This document shows, one piece after another, positions 35,044 to 43,460 of a stretch of DNA of 64,000 bases (positions are counted from its first letter, which is position 1; the number at the start of each line of letters is the position of its first letter). A model generated the notes under the pieces. The model was not told where the DNA came from, did not search any database, and was given only the letters and a program-made list of their open reading frames with translations. The translations under genes were made by a program, and so were the position numbers. This DNA comes from an uncultured Acetatifactor sp. (GTDB lineage: Bacteria; Bacillota; Clostridia; Lachnospirales; Lachnospiraceae): assembly GCA_949840885.1 (NCBI GenBank), contig CATKYJ010000003.1, positions 1 to 64,000 of the forward strand, written 5' to 3'.

Positions 35044-35478
35044 ATGGCAGAAAAGGAAAATCAGTTTCAGGGAGTCGTGGAGTCTCTGCTTCGGGGGATG
35101 GACACCGTGCTGTCCACCAAGACCGTGGTGGGAGAGGCCACCCAAATCGGTGACACTATCATTTTGCCCCTTGTGGACGTAAGCTTTGGCGTGGGTGCCG
35201 GGGCCGGAAGCAACGGACAAAAGAATTCGTCCTCAGGTGCAGGCGGCCTGGGAGGAAAGATGACACCCAGCGCGGTGCTGGTCATCAAAGACAATGCCGT
35301 CAAGCTGGTGAACATCAAAAACCAGGATGCCGTCACCAAGGTGTTGGACATGATACCGGATCTGGTGGACAGGTTCACAAAGCCCAAGGACAAAAAGGAA
35401 AAGGATGAGGCGAAAGAGGAGATCTCCGACGTGGAGGTAGTGGACATCGCGTTTCCGGAGGAGAACAACGGGGACTGA
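35044..35478 (+). CDS. GerW family sporulation protein (YtfJ)
   Basis: The 144-aa protein matches the YtfJ/GerW family: the LLRGMDTVLSTKTVVGEAT start, IILPLVDVSFGVGAGAG, a Gly/Ser-rich loop, and the SAVLVIKDNAVKLVNI segment. In Bacillus, GerW is needed for spore germination. The C-terminus is an acidic Lys/Glu tail. It follows DUF2953 after 36 bp in the same operon. Its presence supports a spore-forming lineage. Confidence 0.92.
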   Translation: MAEKENQFQGVVESLLRGMDTVLSTKTVVGEATQIGDTIILPLVDVSFGVGAGAGSNGQKNSSSGAGGLGGKMTPSAVLVIKDNAVKLVNIKNQDAVTKVLDMIPDLVDRFTKPKDKKEKDEAKEEISDVEVVDIAFPEENNGD

Positions 35479-35534
35479 CATTTTTCCCCTGACAGATGCA
35501 TATAATAGAGCGATACCATGAAATGCGGGGCATC

Positions 35535-35675
35535 ATGAAGAAGATCATAGGATTCGTTGCTTTGTTCATCGCTATCGGTATGCTGATCATGCTGATCACC
35601 CACAACCGGCTGGTGGGGCTGATTCTCATCGCTCTTTTATTGTTTCTGGGATATAACTGCTTCTGTGACGACTAG
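35535..35675 (+). CDS. small membrane protein (46 aa)
   Basis: The frame encodes two closely spaced hydrophobic segments (IIGFVALFIAIGMLIMLI and LVGLILIALLLFLGYN) joined by THNR and ends NCFCDD. It lies 56 bp after gerW and ends just before the bidirectional terminator, so it is the natural last gene of the operon. An in-frame ATG at 35523 is an alternative start; both have weak ribosome binding sites. No function is known to me. Confidence 0.65.
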   Translation: MKKIIGFVALFIAIGMLIMLITHNRLVGLILIALLLFLGYNCFCDD

Positions 35676-35695
35676 AGTCCGTGAGGTGGACATTC

Positions 35696-35726
35696 AAAAA
35701 GAGCAGAAGAAATTCTGCTCTTTTTT
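35696..35726. terminator. bidirectional terminator between the gerW operon and rpmB
   Basis: AAAAAGAGCAGAA (35696-35708) and TTCTGCTCTTTTTT (35713-35726) form a long perfect stem with T-runs on both strands. It serves the + strand operon and the convergent rpmB gene. Confidence 0.9.
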
Positions 35727-35772
35727 AGGCTGACTTCAATTTTCCATTCTGTCCAAATGTAACCTTAAGAGT

Positions 35773-35958
35773 TTATGCTCTCTCGACCTTGCCCGACCTT
35801 AAGCAGCGGGTGCATACATGCATCCTCTTCGCAGCGCCGTTTACCTTGCATTTTACTCTCTTGACATTTGCTTTCCACATTGCATTGGTCTTTCTATTAG
35901 AATGGCTCACATTATGACCGAACTGAACGCCTTTTCCACAAATATCACACTTCGCCAT
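35773..35958 (-). CDS. rpmB: 50S ribosomal protein L28
   Basis: The 61-aa basic protein matches bL28 (MAKCDICGKGVQFGHNVSHS...HVCTRCLRSGKVER). It is the zinc-binding C+ form with cysteine pairs CDIC and CTRC. The start follows GAGGAGG on the minus strand. It is divergent from the Asp23 gene and ends at a shared terminator, so it is monocistronic. Location upstream of the Asp23-FakA-RecG cluster is common in Firmicutes. Confidence 0.97.
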   Translation of the reverse strand: MAKCDICGKGVQFGHNVSHSNRKTNAMWKANVKRVKCKVNGAAKRMHVCTRCLRSGKVERA

Positions 35959-36010
35959 TTTGCCACCTCCTCAACATGCGCGTTTGTATTTTATTCTCCA
36001 CAACATTAGT

Positions 36011-36039
36011 ATCTTAACAGAAATATATGGAAAAAGCAA
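36011..36039 (-). promoter_or_regulatory. sigma-A promoter of rpmB
   Basis: On the minus strand TTGCTT (36039-36034) and TAAGAT (36016-36011) are separated by 17 bp, about 50 bp before rpmB. Confidence 0.6.
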
Positions 36040-36156
36040 GTAAAAAAAATCTTTTTTTAATTTTCATATTTATTATTCCCTTTTTCTGGGAAAGCTGTTA
36101 AAATAGTATCTATATGTCTGCTTTTTATTGTTTGGACAAAGAAAGGAAGGGTTACT

Positions 36157-36516
36157 ATGAAAGGTTCTTCTATGAATACTCATATGGGAAAAATTGTCGT
36201 TCATAATGAAGTGATTGCCCAGTATGCGGGAGGCGTTGCAGTGGAATGCTTCGGTATCGTAGGCATGGCGGGCGTGAGCGTAAAGGACGGTCTGGTAAAG
36301 CTTCTGAAAATGGACAGCATCACCAGAGGCATCAGCGTGGCGCTCCACCAGAATAAACTGATACTTGATTTCCATGTCATCGTAGCCTATGGCGTCAGCA
36401 TACTGGCAGTGGCAGATAACCTGATCAGCAATGTAAAGTACAAAGTGGAAGAGTTTACCGGCATTGAGATCGAGAAGATCAATATCTATGTCGATGGTGT
36501 CAGAGTGATTGATTAA
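36157..36516 (+). CDS. Asp23/Gls24 family protein (YloU-like)
   Basis: The 119-aa protein (GKIVVHNEVIAQYAGGVAVEC...) matches the Asp23 family, with the C-terminal helix/strand KYKVEEFTGIEIEKINIYVDGVRV. Members are associated with envelope or fatty-acid metabolism and here, as usual, the gene immediately precedes fakA. The start follows AGAAAGGAAGG. The fatty-acid kinase gene begins 13 bp later. Confidence 0.92.
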   Translation: MKGSSMNTHMGKIVVHNEVIAQYAGGVAVECFGIVGMAGVSVKDGLVKLLKMDSITRGISVALHQNKLILDFHVIVAYGVSILAVADNLISNVKYKVEEFTGIEIEKINIYVDGVRVID

Positions 36517-36529
36517 GGAGGAGCATGTC

Positions 36530-38224
36530 GTGAGTTTACAACAAATCGATGCTGGGATGCTTTCCAAGATGTTCCTGGCCGGCGCAAAGAATCTGGAGAA
36601 TAAAAAAGAGTGGATCAATGAACTGAATGTTTTCCCCGTTCCTGACGGCGACACGGGCACCAATATGACCATGACCATCATGTCAGCGGCCAGGGAGGTG
36701 ACCGAGCTCGGAGACGCCATTACCATGCAGGGGCTTTGCAAGGCCATTTCCGGCGGGTCGCTCCGGGGCGCGAGAGGCAATTCCGGCGTTATTCTCTCCC
36801 AGCTCTTCCGCGGCTTTACCAGGCGGATCAAGGAGGAGCAGACACTGACCATCCCCATCCTTGCAGAGGCCTTTGACAAGGCCGTTGAAACTGCCTACAA
36901 GGCCGTCATGAAGCCCAAGGAGGGCACGATCCTTACGGTTGCCAGAGGCGCCGCCCAAAAGGCGGAGGAACTGGTGGAGGAGGGCTGCACGGACATGGAG
37001 TCCTTTTTGTCCGCGGTGATCAAGCACGCGGAATATGTGCTGAGCCAGACGCCGGAGATGCTTCCGGTGTTAAAGCAGGCCGGCGTGGTGGATTCCGGCG
37101 GACAGGGGCTCATCGCAGTGCTCTCAGGCGCCTTTGACGCGTTCCTGGGCAAGGAAATCGACCTCTCCATCAAGCCTGCTGCCGGCCAAAAGGGGGCTGA
37201 GGGAAGCGCCCGGGAGAATCAGAGACAGGCAGAGGAACAGATGGAGATCAAATTCGGCTACTGCACGGAATTTATCATCCTGCTGAACAAGACCTTTAAC
37301 ATTAAGACAGAGATGGATTTCAAGGCCTATCTGGAATCCATCGGAGATTCCATTGTATGTGTGGCGGACGATTCCATCGTGAAAGTGCACGTACATACCA
37401 ATGACCCTGGCCTGGCTATCCAGAAGGCATTGAAGTATGGCGCGCTTTCCAATATGAAAATCGACAATATGCGCCTGGAACATCAGGAGAAGCTTTTCAA
37501 GGCAGCGGAGGCTTCCAAAGCGGGCAATGCCAGCCCGGCTGATAGCACGCCGTCTGCGCCGCCTAAGGACTACGGCTTCATCGCCGTCTCCGTTGGAGAG
37601 GGCATCAATGAGATCTTTAAGAGTCTGGGCGTGGATTATATCATAGAGGGCGGCCAAACCATGAATCCCAGCACGGCAGACATTCTGGAGGCAGTGGAAA
37701 AGGTCAACGCCAAGACCATATTCATTCTGCCCAACAATAAGAACATTATCCTGGCGGCGAACCAGGCCGCTGAGCTCACCGCGGAAAAGGATCTGTTCGT
37801 GATTCCCACCAAAACCATCCCTCAGGGCATCACGGCTGTCATCAACTTTGTGCCGGATCTCTCCCCTGACGAGAACGAAGCCAATATGCTGAGCGAAATC
37901 GGCAATGTCTGCACCGGCCAGGTGACCTATGCAGTGCGGGATACGGTCATCGATGACAAGGAGATCAAAAAAGGCGACTTTATGGGAATCGGCGATGACG
38001 GCATCCTTGCGGTGGGAAGCGACATGGCCAGCGTGGCAGGCGACACGGTATCCGGAATGCTGAAAGAAGACAGCGAGCTGATCAGCATCTATTACGGCAG
38101 TGACGTCAAAGAGGAGGAGGCCGAAAGCTTCCGGGCCCAGGTGGCGGAGCGCTACCCTGACTGCGACATTGAACTGCAGTACGGAGGCCAGCCCATCTAT
38201 TACTATGTCATGTCCGTAGAATAA
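36530..38224 (+). CDS. fatty acid kinase catalytic subunit FakA-like (DAK2, YloV)
   Basis: The 564-aa protein phosphorylates exogenous fatty acids bound to a FakB (DegV) protein, by family analogy. The N-terminal DAK2 domain has the nucleotide/metal motif FPVPDGDTGTNM and GARGNSGVILSQLFRGF; a central region and a C-terminal DegV-like regulatory domain (IFILPNNKNIILAANQAAEL) follow. A GTG start at 36530, preceded by AAGGAGGAG at six bases, is preferred over an upstream TTG. The DegV gene at 40433 is a possible partner. A Ser/Ala-rich linker lies near residues 325-350. Confidence 0.92.
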   Translation: MSLQQIDAGMLSKMFLAGAKNLENKKEWINELNVFPVPDGDTGTNMTMTIMSAAREVTELGDAITMQGLCKAISGGSLRGARGNSGVILSQLFRGFTRRIKEEQTLTIPILAEAFDKAVETAYKAVMKPKEGTILTVARGAAQKAEELVEEGCTDMESFLSAVIKHAEYVLSQTPEMLPVLKQAGVVDSGGQGLIAVLSGAFDAFLGKEIDLSIKPAAGQKGAEGSARENQRQAEEQMEIKFGYCTEFIILLNKTFNIKTEMDFKAYLESIGDSIVCVADDSIVKVHVHTNDPGLAIQKALKYGALSNMKIDNMRLEHQEKLFKAAEASKAGNASPADSTPSAPPKDYGFIAVSVGEGINEIFKSLGVDYIIEGGQTMNPSTADILEAVEKVNAKTIFILPNNKNIILAANQAAELTAEKDLFVIPTKTIPQGITAVINFVPDLSPDENEANMLSEIGNVCTGQVTYAVRDTVIDDKEIKKGDFMGIGDDGILAVGSDMASVAGDTVSGMLKEDSELISIYYGSDVKEEEAESFRAQVAERYPDCDIELQYGGQPIYYYVMSVE

Positions 38225-38247
38225 TCGCGGGGCAGGAGGTGGGCAGT

Positions 38248-40314
38248 ATGGACGGAAATACGCCTGTGACAGAGCTCAAAGGGGTGGGTGCCAAGACCTG
38301 CGAACTGTTCGGGAAGCTGGACATTCATACAGTGGGAGATCTGCTGGCTGCCTGCCCCAGGGACTATGAGGTGTTCCAGGAGCCTGTAAGGATCCGGGAG
38401 GCGGCATGCGGGGAGGTATGTTCCGTCCATGCCGCAGTGTCCGGCGTTGCAGGCGAGCGCAGAATCCGCAAGCTGTATATCCTCAGCGTGAATATAGCGG
38501 ATGATTCCGGCGGCATGCAGCTTACCTTTTACAACATGCCTTTTTTAAAAAAGACCCTGCGGCCCGGAGGCTTCTATATCTTCCGGGGGCTGGTTCGGGC
38601 AAAGGGCGCTTCGAAAATCATAGAGCAGCCGAAGATCTTCTCCAGGGAGGATTACAAACAGTTGACAGACCGCCTGGTTCCCCGCTACGCCCTGACCAAG
38701 GGGCTTACCAGCCAGGCTATCCAGAAATATGTGCGGCAGGCTCTGTCTTTCTATGAATTTGAGCCGGAATACTATGAGGATTTTGTTCTGGAGGAAAATC
38801 ACCTGGTCTCCCGCCGGGAAGCCGTGGAGGCCATCCACTTTCCAAAAGACAGGGAGTCATTGGTAAAAGCCAGGCAGCGTCTGGTGTTTGACGAGTTTTT
38901 CTCTTTTCTTTTCCAGATGCGCAGCGGCCAGAGGCTTCAAAAAGAATTGCCAAACAGCCACAAAATGTTCGAGACTGCCGATACTGTGCGCTTTTTGGAA
39001 AAGCTTCCCTTTCCCCTGACAAAGGCCCAGCAAAAGGTCTGGGAGGAAATCCGGGCGGATCTGGGAGGGCAAAGCAGCATGAATCGCCTGATACAGGGGG
39101 ATGTGGGCTCCGGAAAGACCATCGTGGCTGTGCTGGCGCTATTGATGGCCGCCGCCAACGGGTATCAGGGCGCTCTGATGGCTCCTACCGAAGTGCTGGC
39201 CATGCAGCATTTCGAGACGATACAGAACTATGTAAAAGAATATGGCCTGATTTTCCGCCCGGTGCTTTTGGTGGGTTCCATGACAGCCAAAGAAAAGCGG
39301 GCCGCCTATGAGAGCATCCGGGAGGGCGAAGTCAATCTCGTCATCGGAACCCACGCCCTGATTCAGGAAAAGGTCCGGTACCGTTCCCTGGGGCTGGTGG
39401 TGACTGACGAGCAGCACCGCTTTGGGGTAAGGCAGCGGGAGCTCCTTGCCGGGAAAGGGGAGAATCCCCACATCCTGGTAATGAGCGCCACGCCGATTCC
39501 CAGGACGCTGGCCATTATTTTATATGGAGATCTCCAATTTTCCGTCATTGACGAACTGCCGGTGGGCCGGCTGCCAATCAAAAACTGTGTAGTGAATACC
39601 GCGTATCGGCCAAAAGCCTATCAATTTATTGCCGGGCAGGTGGCCCAGGGACGCCAGGTCTATGTGATCTGCCCCCAGGTGGAGGGGGACGGAGACGATT
39701 CCGAGGGAGGGCTTCCCCTGGAAAATGTGGTGGACTACACGGAAAAGCTGAAAAACGCATTGCCGGCAAGCGTACAGGTGGCCTATCTCCACGGAAAGAT
39801 GCGTCCCGGAGACAAGAACCGCATTATGGATCAGTTTGCGGCGCATTCCATTGATGTGCTTGTGTCCACCACGGTCATAGAGGTGGGAATCAATGTGCCC
39901 AACGCCACTGTGATGATGGTGGAGAACGCAGAGCGCTTCGGCCTGGCCCAGCTGCACCAGCTGCGCGGCCGGGTAGGACGGGGAGAGCATCAAAGCTACT
40001 GCATCTTCATCAGCTCGGATGAAAAAGCCCAGTCCATGGAGCGGCTGCAGATTCTGAACAAATCCAATGACGGATTTTATATTGCTTCAGAGGATTTGAA
40101 GCTCAGGGGGCCGGGTGAGATGCTGGGCATCCGCCAGAGCGGGGAGTTTTCTTTCCGCATGGGGGATATCTACGCGGACGCAAATGTGCTGAAGCAGGCC
40201 TCGGAGGCAGTGGAGAGGCTGCTCTCCACGGATCCGGATTTGGAGAAGCCGGAGCATGCCCGCCTGAAGTGTTGGTTAAAGGCATCTGCGGATGTGGATT
40301 TCCGTTCTATATGA
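38248..40314 (+). CDS. recG: ATP-dependent DNA helicase RecG
   Basis: RecG reverses stalled replication forks and branch-migrates Holliday junctions. The 688-aa protein has the N-terminal wedge (OB) domain, Walker A GDVGSGKT, TPIPRT, the DEQHRFGVRQR motif II, STTVIEVGINVPNA and the QLRGRVGRG motif VI, then the TRG-containing end. ATG 38248 follows GCAGGAGG. Order Asp23-FakA-RecG is conserved in Firmicutes. Confidence 0.97.
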   Translation: MDGNTPVTELKGVGAKTCELFGKLDIHTVGDLLAACPRDYEVFQEPVRIREAACGEVCSVHAAVSGVAGERRIRKLYILSVNIADDSGGMQLTFYNMPFLKKTLRPGGFYIFRGLVRAKGASKIIEQPKIFSREDYKQLTDRLVPRYALTKGLTSQAIQKYVRQALSFYEFEPEYYEDFVLEENHLVSRREAVEAIHFPKDRESLVKARQRLVFDEFFSFLFQMRSGQRLQKELPNSHKMFETADTVRFLEKLPFPLTKAQQKVWEEIRADLGGQSSMNRLIQGDVGSGKTIVAVLALLMAAANGYQGALMAPTEVLAMQHFETIQNYVKEYGLIFRPVLLVGSMTAKEKRAAYESIREGEVNLVIGTHALIQEKVRYRSLGLVVTDEQHRFGVRQRELLAGKGENPHILVMSATPIPRTLAIILYGDLQFSVIDELPVGRLPIKNCVVNTAYRPKAYQFIAGQVAQGRQVYVICPQVEGDGDDSEGGLPLENVVDYTEKLKNALPASVQVAYLHGKMRPGDKNRIMDQFAAHSIDVLVSTTVIEVGINVPNATVMMVENAERFGLAQLHQLRGRVGRGEHQSYCIFISSDEKAQSMERLQILNKSNDGFYIASEDLKLRGPGEMLGIRQSGEFSFRMGDIYADANVLKQASEAVERLLSTDPDLEKPEHARLKCWLKASADVDFRSI

Positions 40315-40432
40315 AAATGAAAAACATGACAATTACGGAAAATCATTTTCCTGTTATATAAAAATATCGAAAGCAAGACAAATGCGTCATCTAAAGAACA
40401 TCGGAAGACATGGCGCAGAAATGAGGGAAACT

Positions 40433-41302
40433 ATGTCAAATGTAGCAATTGTAACAGACAGCAACAGCGGAATAACCCAGGCTGCGGGAAAGGAGATGGG
40501 CATATTTGTGCTGCCCATGCCTTTTATGATCAATGAGGAGACTTATTTTGAGGATATTGACCTGACCCAGGAAGAATTTTATAAAAAGCTGGCTTCCGGG
40601 GCCGATATCGCCACCAGCCAGCCCTCCCCGGAGTCTGTCATGAAGCTGTGGGACAGTGTGCTCTCGGAGTATGACGAGCTGGTCCACATTCCCATGAGCA
40701 GCGGCCTGTCAGGTTCCTGCCAGAGCGCTATGATCCTTGCACAGGACTATCAGGGACGGGTGCAGGTAGTGAACAATCAGCGGATCTCCGTAACCCAGCG
40801 TCAGTCCTGCCTGGATGCAAAGCTTTTGGCCTCCAGTGGGAAGAGCGCAAAGGAGATTAAGGAATTTCTGGAGGCCGACAAGTTCAACAGCAGCATTTAT
40901 ATCATGCTGGACACTTTGTATTATCTGAAAAAAGGCGGCAGGATAACGCCTGCGGCGGCGGCTATCGGCACCATGCTGCGGCTCAAGCCCGTGCTGCAGA
41001 TTCAGGGGGAAAAGCTGGACGCCTTTGCCAAGGCCCGAACCACGAATCAGGGGAAGAGCATTATGCTGAACGCCATAAAGGGGGATATCGAAAAACGTTT
41101 CGGCGGCATGACGGAGGATAAGCATATCTGGCTCCAGATTGCCCATACGGCGAATCTGGAGGAGGCACACGCTTACCGGGAGGAGGTTTTGGAGCATTTC
41201 CCCGGGTATGACGTGCATATCGATGCGCTTTCGCTGAGCGTTGCCTGTCATATCGGGCCGGGAGCGCTGGCTTTGGCCTGTTGCAGGAAAATTCAAGTCT
41301 AG
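40433..41302 (+). CDS. DegV family protein (fatty-acid binding, FakB-like)
   Basis: The 289-aa protein has the DegV fold: N-terminal VAIVTDSNSGIT, PSPESVMKLWDSVL, IPMSSGLSGSCQSA, and KKGGRITPAAAAIGTMLRLKPVLQI, in which the Ser/Thr side chains bind a lipid carboxylate. By analogy it presents a fatty acid to the FakA-like kinase encoded 4 kb upstream. ATG 40433 follows GAGGGAAAC; an ATG at 40421 is also possible. No strong promoter is apparent in the 118-bp gap after recG. Confidence 0.92.
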   Translation: MSNVAIVTDSNSGITQAAGKEMGIFVLPMPFMINEETYFEDIDLTQEEFYKKLASGADIATSQPSPESVMKLWDSVLSEYDELVHIPMSSGLSGSCQSAMILAQDYQGRVQVVNNQRISVTQRQSCLDAKLLASSGKSAKEIKEFLEADKFNSSIYIMLDTLYYLKKGGRITPAAAAIGTMLRLKPVLQIQGEKLDAFAKARTTNQGKSIMLNAIKGDIEKRFGGMTEDKHIWLQIAHTANLEEAHAYREEVLEHFPGYDVHIDALSLSVACHIGPGALALACCRKIQV

Positions 41303-41330
41303 GCGCACGGCGGCTCTGGTTCAGGCCGTG

Positions 41331-41398
41331 GGTTGCTAATCCAATGGCTCGTCTGCACTGCAATAACTTGCATGCAGACAAGCCACTGGATTGCAACC
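41331..41398. repeat. long near-perfect inverted repeat (hairpin) before the topoisomerase genes
   Basis: The left arm begins GGTTGCTAATCCAATGGCTC (41331) and the right arm ends with the matching GCAACC (41393-41398). About 30 base pairs form over 68 nt, interrupted by one extra T, one extra C, and two non-Watson-Crick positions; the loop is ATAACT. No T-tract follows on the + strand, so it is not a standard terminator. It fills the gap between degV and the gyrB-like gene. Confidence 0.8.
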
Positions 41399-41455
41399 GC
41401 ACAGGTGGAAAATTTCGAATTGATTTAAAAGATTTTGAGCAGAGAGGTTTTTGGA

Positions 41456-43387
41456 ATGGCAAGCGGTGTAGGTGTTGGGAATTATGATGCCTCCAGCATT
41501 ACGGTGCTGGAGGGGCTGGAGGCTGTGCGGAAGCGGCCGGGGATGTATATCGGCAGCGTTTCTACCAAGGGGCTGAACCATCTGATATATGAGATTGTTG
41601 ACAATGCCGTGGACGAGCATCTGGCAGGGGTATGCGATACCATCCGGGTGGTACTGGAGGCGGACGGGTCTGCTACGGTGACGGACAATGGGCGCGGAAT
41701 TCCGGTGGGAATGCACGAAAAGGGGATCAGCGCAGAGCGGCTTGTGTTCACTACGCTTCACGCAGGCGGGAAGTTTGACAATTCGGTTTACAAGACCAGC
41801 GGAGGACTCCATGGCGTGGGCTCTTCGGTGGTGAATGCCCTTTCCACCAGGTTGACTGTAACGGTCAAGACAGGCGGATATATTTATGAGGACAAATATG
41901 AGCGCGGAAATCCCGTCACGCCCCTTCAGGATGGGCTGCTTCCCGTACTTGGGAAGACGAAAGAGACCGGGACCACCATCAATTTTCTGCCGGACGACAC
42001 GATCTTTGACAAGACCCGGTTCAAGGAGGATGACGTAAAGAGCCGGCTGCACGAGACGGCCTATCTGAATCCGAATCTGACCATTATCTTTGAGGACAGA
42101 CGCAAGGAAGTGCCTGAGGTGGTGACTTTCCACGAACCGGACGGCATCACGGGCTTTGTCAAGGATATGAACAAGTCTCAGGAAGCCGTGCATGATATCG
42201 TCTACTTCAGCGGGGAGAGCGAGGGGATTTCCGTTGAGGTGGCTTTTCAGTATATCAATGAGTTTCATGAGAATGTGCTGGGATTCTGCAACAATATCTT
42301 CAATTCCGAGGGCGGCACCCATTTGACGGGCTTTAAGACCATGTTCACCAATGTGATCAATACTTATGCCAGGGATCTGGGGATTCTGAAAGAGAAAGAT
42401 GCAAATTTTACAGGGGCGGACGTGCGAAACGGCATGACTGCCGTGGTGTCCATCAAGCATCCGGATCCCCGCTTTGAGGGACAGACCAAGACCAAGCTGG
42501 ACAATCAGGATGCCGCCAAGGTAGTGTCAAAAGTGACGGGAGAAGAGATCGTCCATTTCTTTGACCGGAACCTGGAGACTCTCAAAAACGTCATTTCCTG
42601 TGCCGAGAAAGCGGCCAAAATCCGCAAGTCCGAGGAGCGGGCCAAGACGAACATGCTGACCAAGCAGAAGTTTTCCTTTGACTCCAACGGGAAGTTAGCC
42701 AACTGCGAATCCAAGAATCCCTCCCAGTGCGAGATCTTCATCGTAGAGGGAGATTCCGCAGGGGGCAGCGCGAAGATGGCCAGAAACCGCATGTTCCAGG
42801 CAATCCTGCCCATCCGGGGCAAGATTCTGAATGTGGAGAAAGCCAGCATTGACAAGGTGCTGGCCAATGCGGAGATCAAGACCATGATCAACGCTTTCGG
42901 ATGCGGATTCTCAGAGGGGTATGGGAACGATTTCGACATCTCCAGGCTTCGCTATGACAAGATCATCATCATGGCGGATGCGGATGTGGACGGCTCCCAT
43001 ATCTCCAATCTGCTGCTGACGCTGTTCTACCGCTTCATGCCGGAGCTGATCTTCGAGGGACATGTGTATATCGCCATGCCGCCCCTTTACAAGGCCATGC
43101 CCGCCAAGGGGCAGGAGCAGTATCTCTATGACGATAAGGCCCTGGAGCGGTACCGGAAGACTCACAAAGGCTCCTTTACCTTACAGCGGTATAAGGGACT
43201 GGGAGAGATGGATGCGGATCAGCTCTGGGAGACCACTTTGAACCCGGACACAAGGCGGATGAAGCTGGTAGAGATTGAGGATGCCAGGATGGCCTCCGAG
43301 ATGACGGAACTGCTGATGGGAACAGAGGTTCCTCCCCGCAAAACATTCATTTACGAGCATGCCATGGATGCCCAGCTGGATATCTAG
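41456..43387 (+). CDS. type IIA DNA topoisomerase subunit B (GyrB/ParE)
   Basis: The 643-aa ATPase subunit has the GHKL nucleotide site (EIVDNAVDEH, DNGRGIPV, GLHGVGSSVVNALS), the transducer domain, and the TOPRIM domain (VEGDSAGGSAK, ADADVDGSHI) ending with RYKGLGEMDADQLWETTL. Segments such as ILNVEKA are gyrase-like, and the protein lacks the Gram-negative GyrB insertion. Paired with a downstream A subunit, it could be gyrase or topoisomerase IV; the gene order (B then A, no recF/dnaN nearby) does not decide. ATG 41456 follows AGAGAGG. The conserved core suggests a functional enzyme. Confidence 0.93.
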   Translation: MASGVGVGNYDASSITVLEGLEAVRKRPGMYIGSVSTKGLNHLIYEIVDNAVDEHLAGVCDTIRVVLEADGSATVTDNGRGIPVGMHEKGISAERLVFTTLHAGGKFDNSVYKTSGGLHGVGSSVVNALSTRLTVTVKTGGYIYEDKYERGNPVTPLQDGLLPVLGKTKETGTTINFLPDDTIFDKTRFKEDDVKSRLHETAYLNPNLTIIFEDRRKEVPEVVTFHEPDGITGFVKDMNKSQEAVHDIVYFSGESEGISVEVAFQYINEFHENVLGFCNNIFNSEGGTHLTGFKTMFTNVINTYARDLGILKEKDANFTGADVRNGMTAVVSIKHPDPRFEGQTKTKLDNQDAAKVVSKVTGEEIVHFFDRNLETLKNVISCAEKAAKIRKSEERAKTNMLTKQKFSFDSNGKLANCESKNPSQCEIFIVEGDSAGGSAKMARNRMFQAILPIRGKILNVEKASIDKVLANAEIKTMINAFGCGFSEGYGNDFDISRLRYDKIIIMADADVDGSHISNLLLTLFYRFMPELIFEGHVYIAMPPLYKAMPAKGQEQYLYDDKALERYRKTHKGSFTLQRYKGLGEMDADQLWETTLNPDTRRMKLVEIEDARMASEMTELLMGTEVPPRKTFIYEHAMDAQLDI

Positions 43388-43403
43388 GCTCAGCCAAATT
43401 TCT

Positions 43404-43432
43404 TTTACAAAAATCAAAATATATGCTATATT
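43404..43432 (+). promoter_or_regulatory. sigma-A promoter of the A-subunit gene
   Basis: TTTACA (43404-43409) and TATATT (43427-43432) are separated by 17 bp, in the 73-bp gap before the A subunit. Confidence 0.6.
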
Positions 43433-43460
43433 TATAGGTACCGGAAAAGGATTGAAATAA

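Noticed and set aside
41331..41398. Intrinsic terminator after degV
   Set aside because: The stem is far too long, and there is no T-run on the + strand after it.
41336..42460. Antisense open frame (~370 codons) over the start of the topoisomerase B gene
   Set aside because: It would use part of the long hairpin as coding sequence and opposes a conserved GHKL domain; no start signal.
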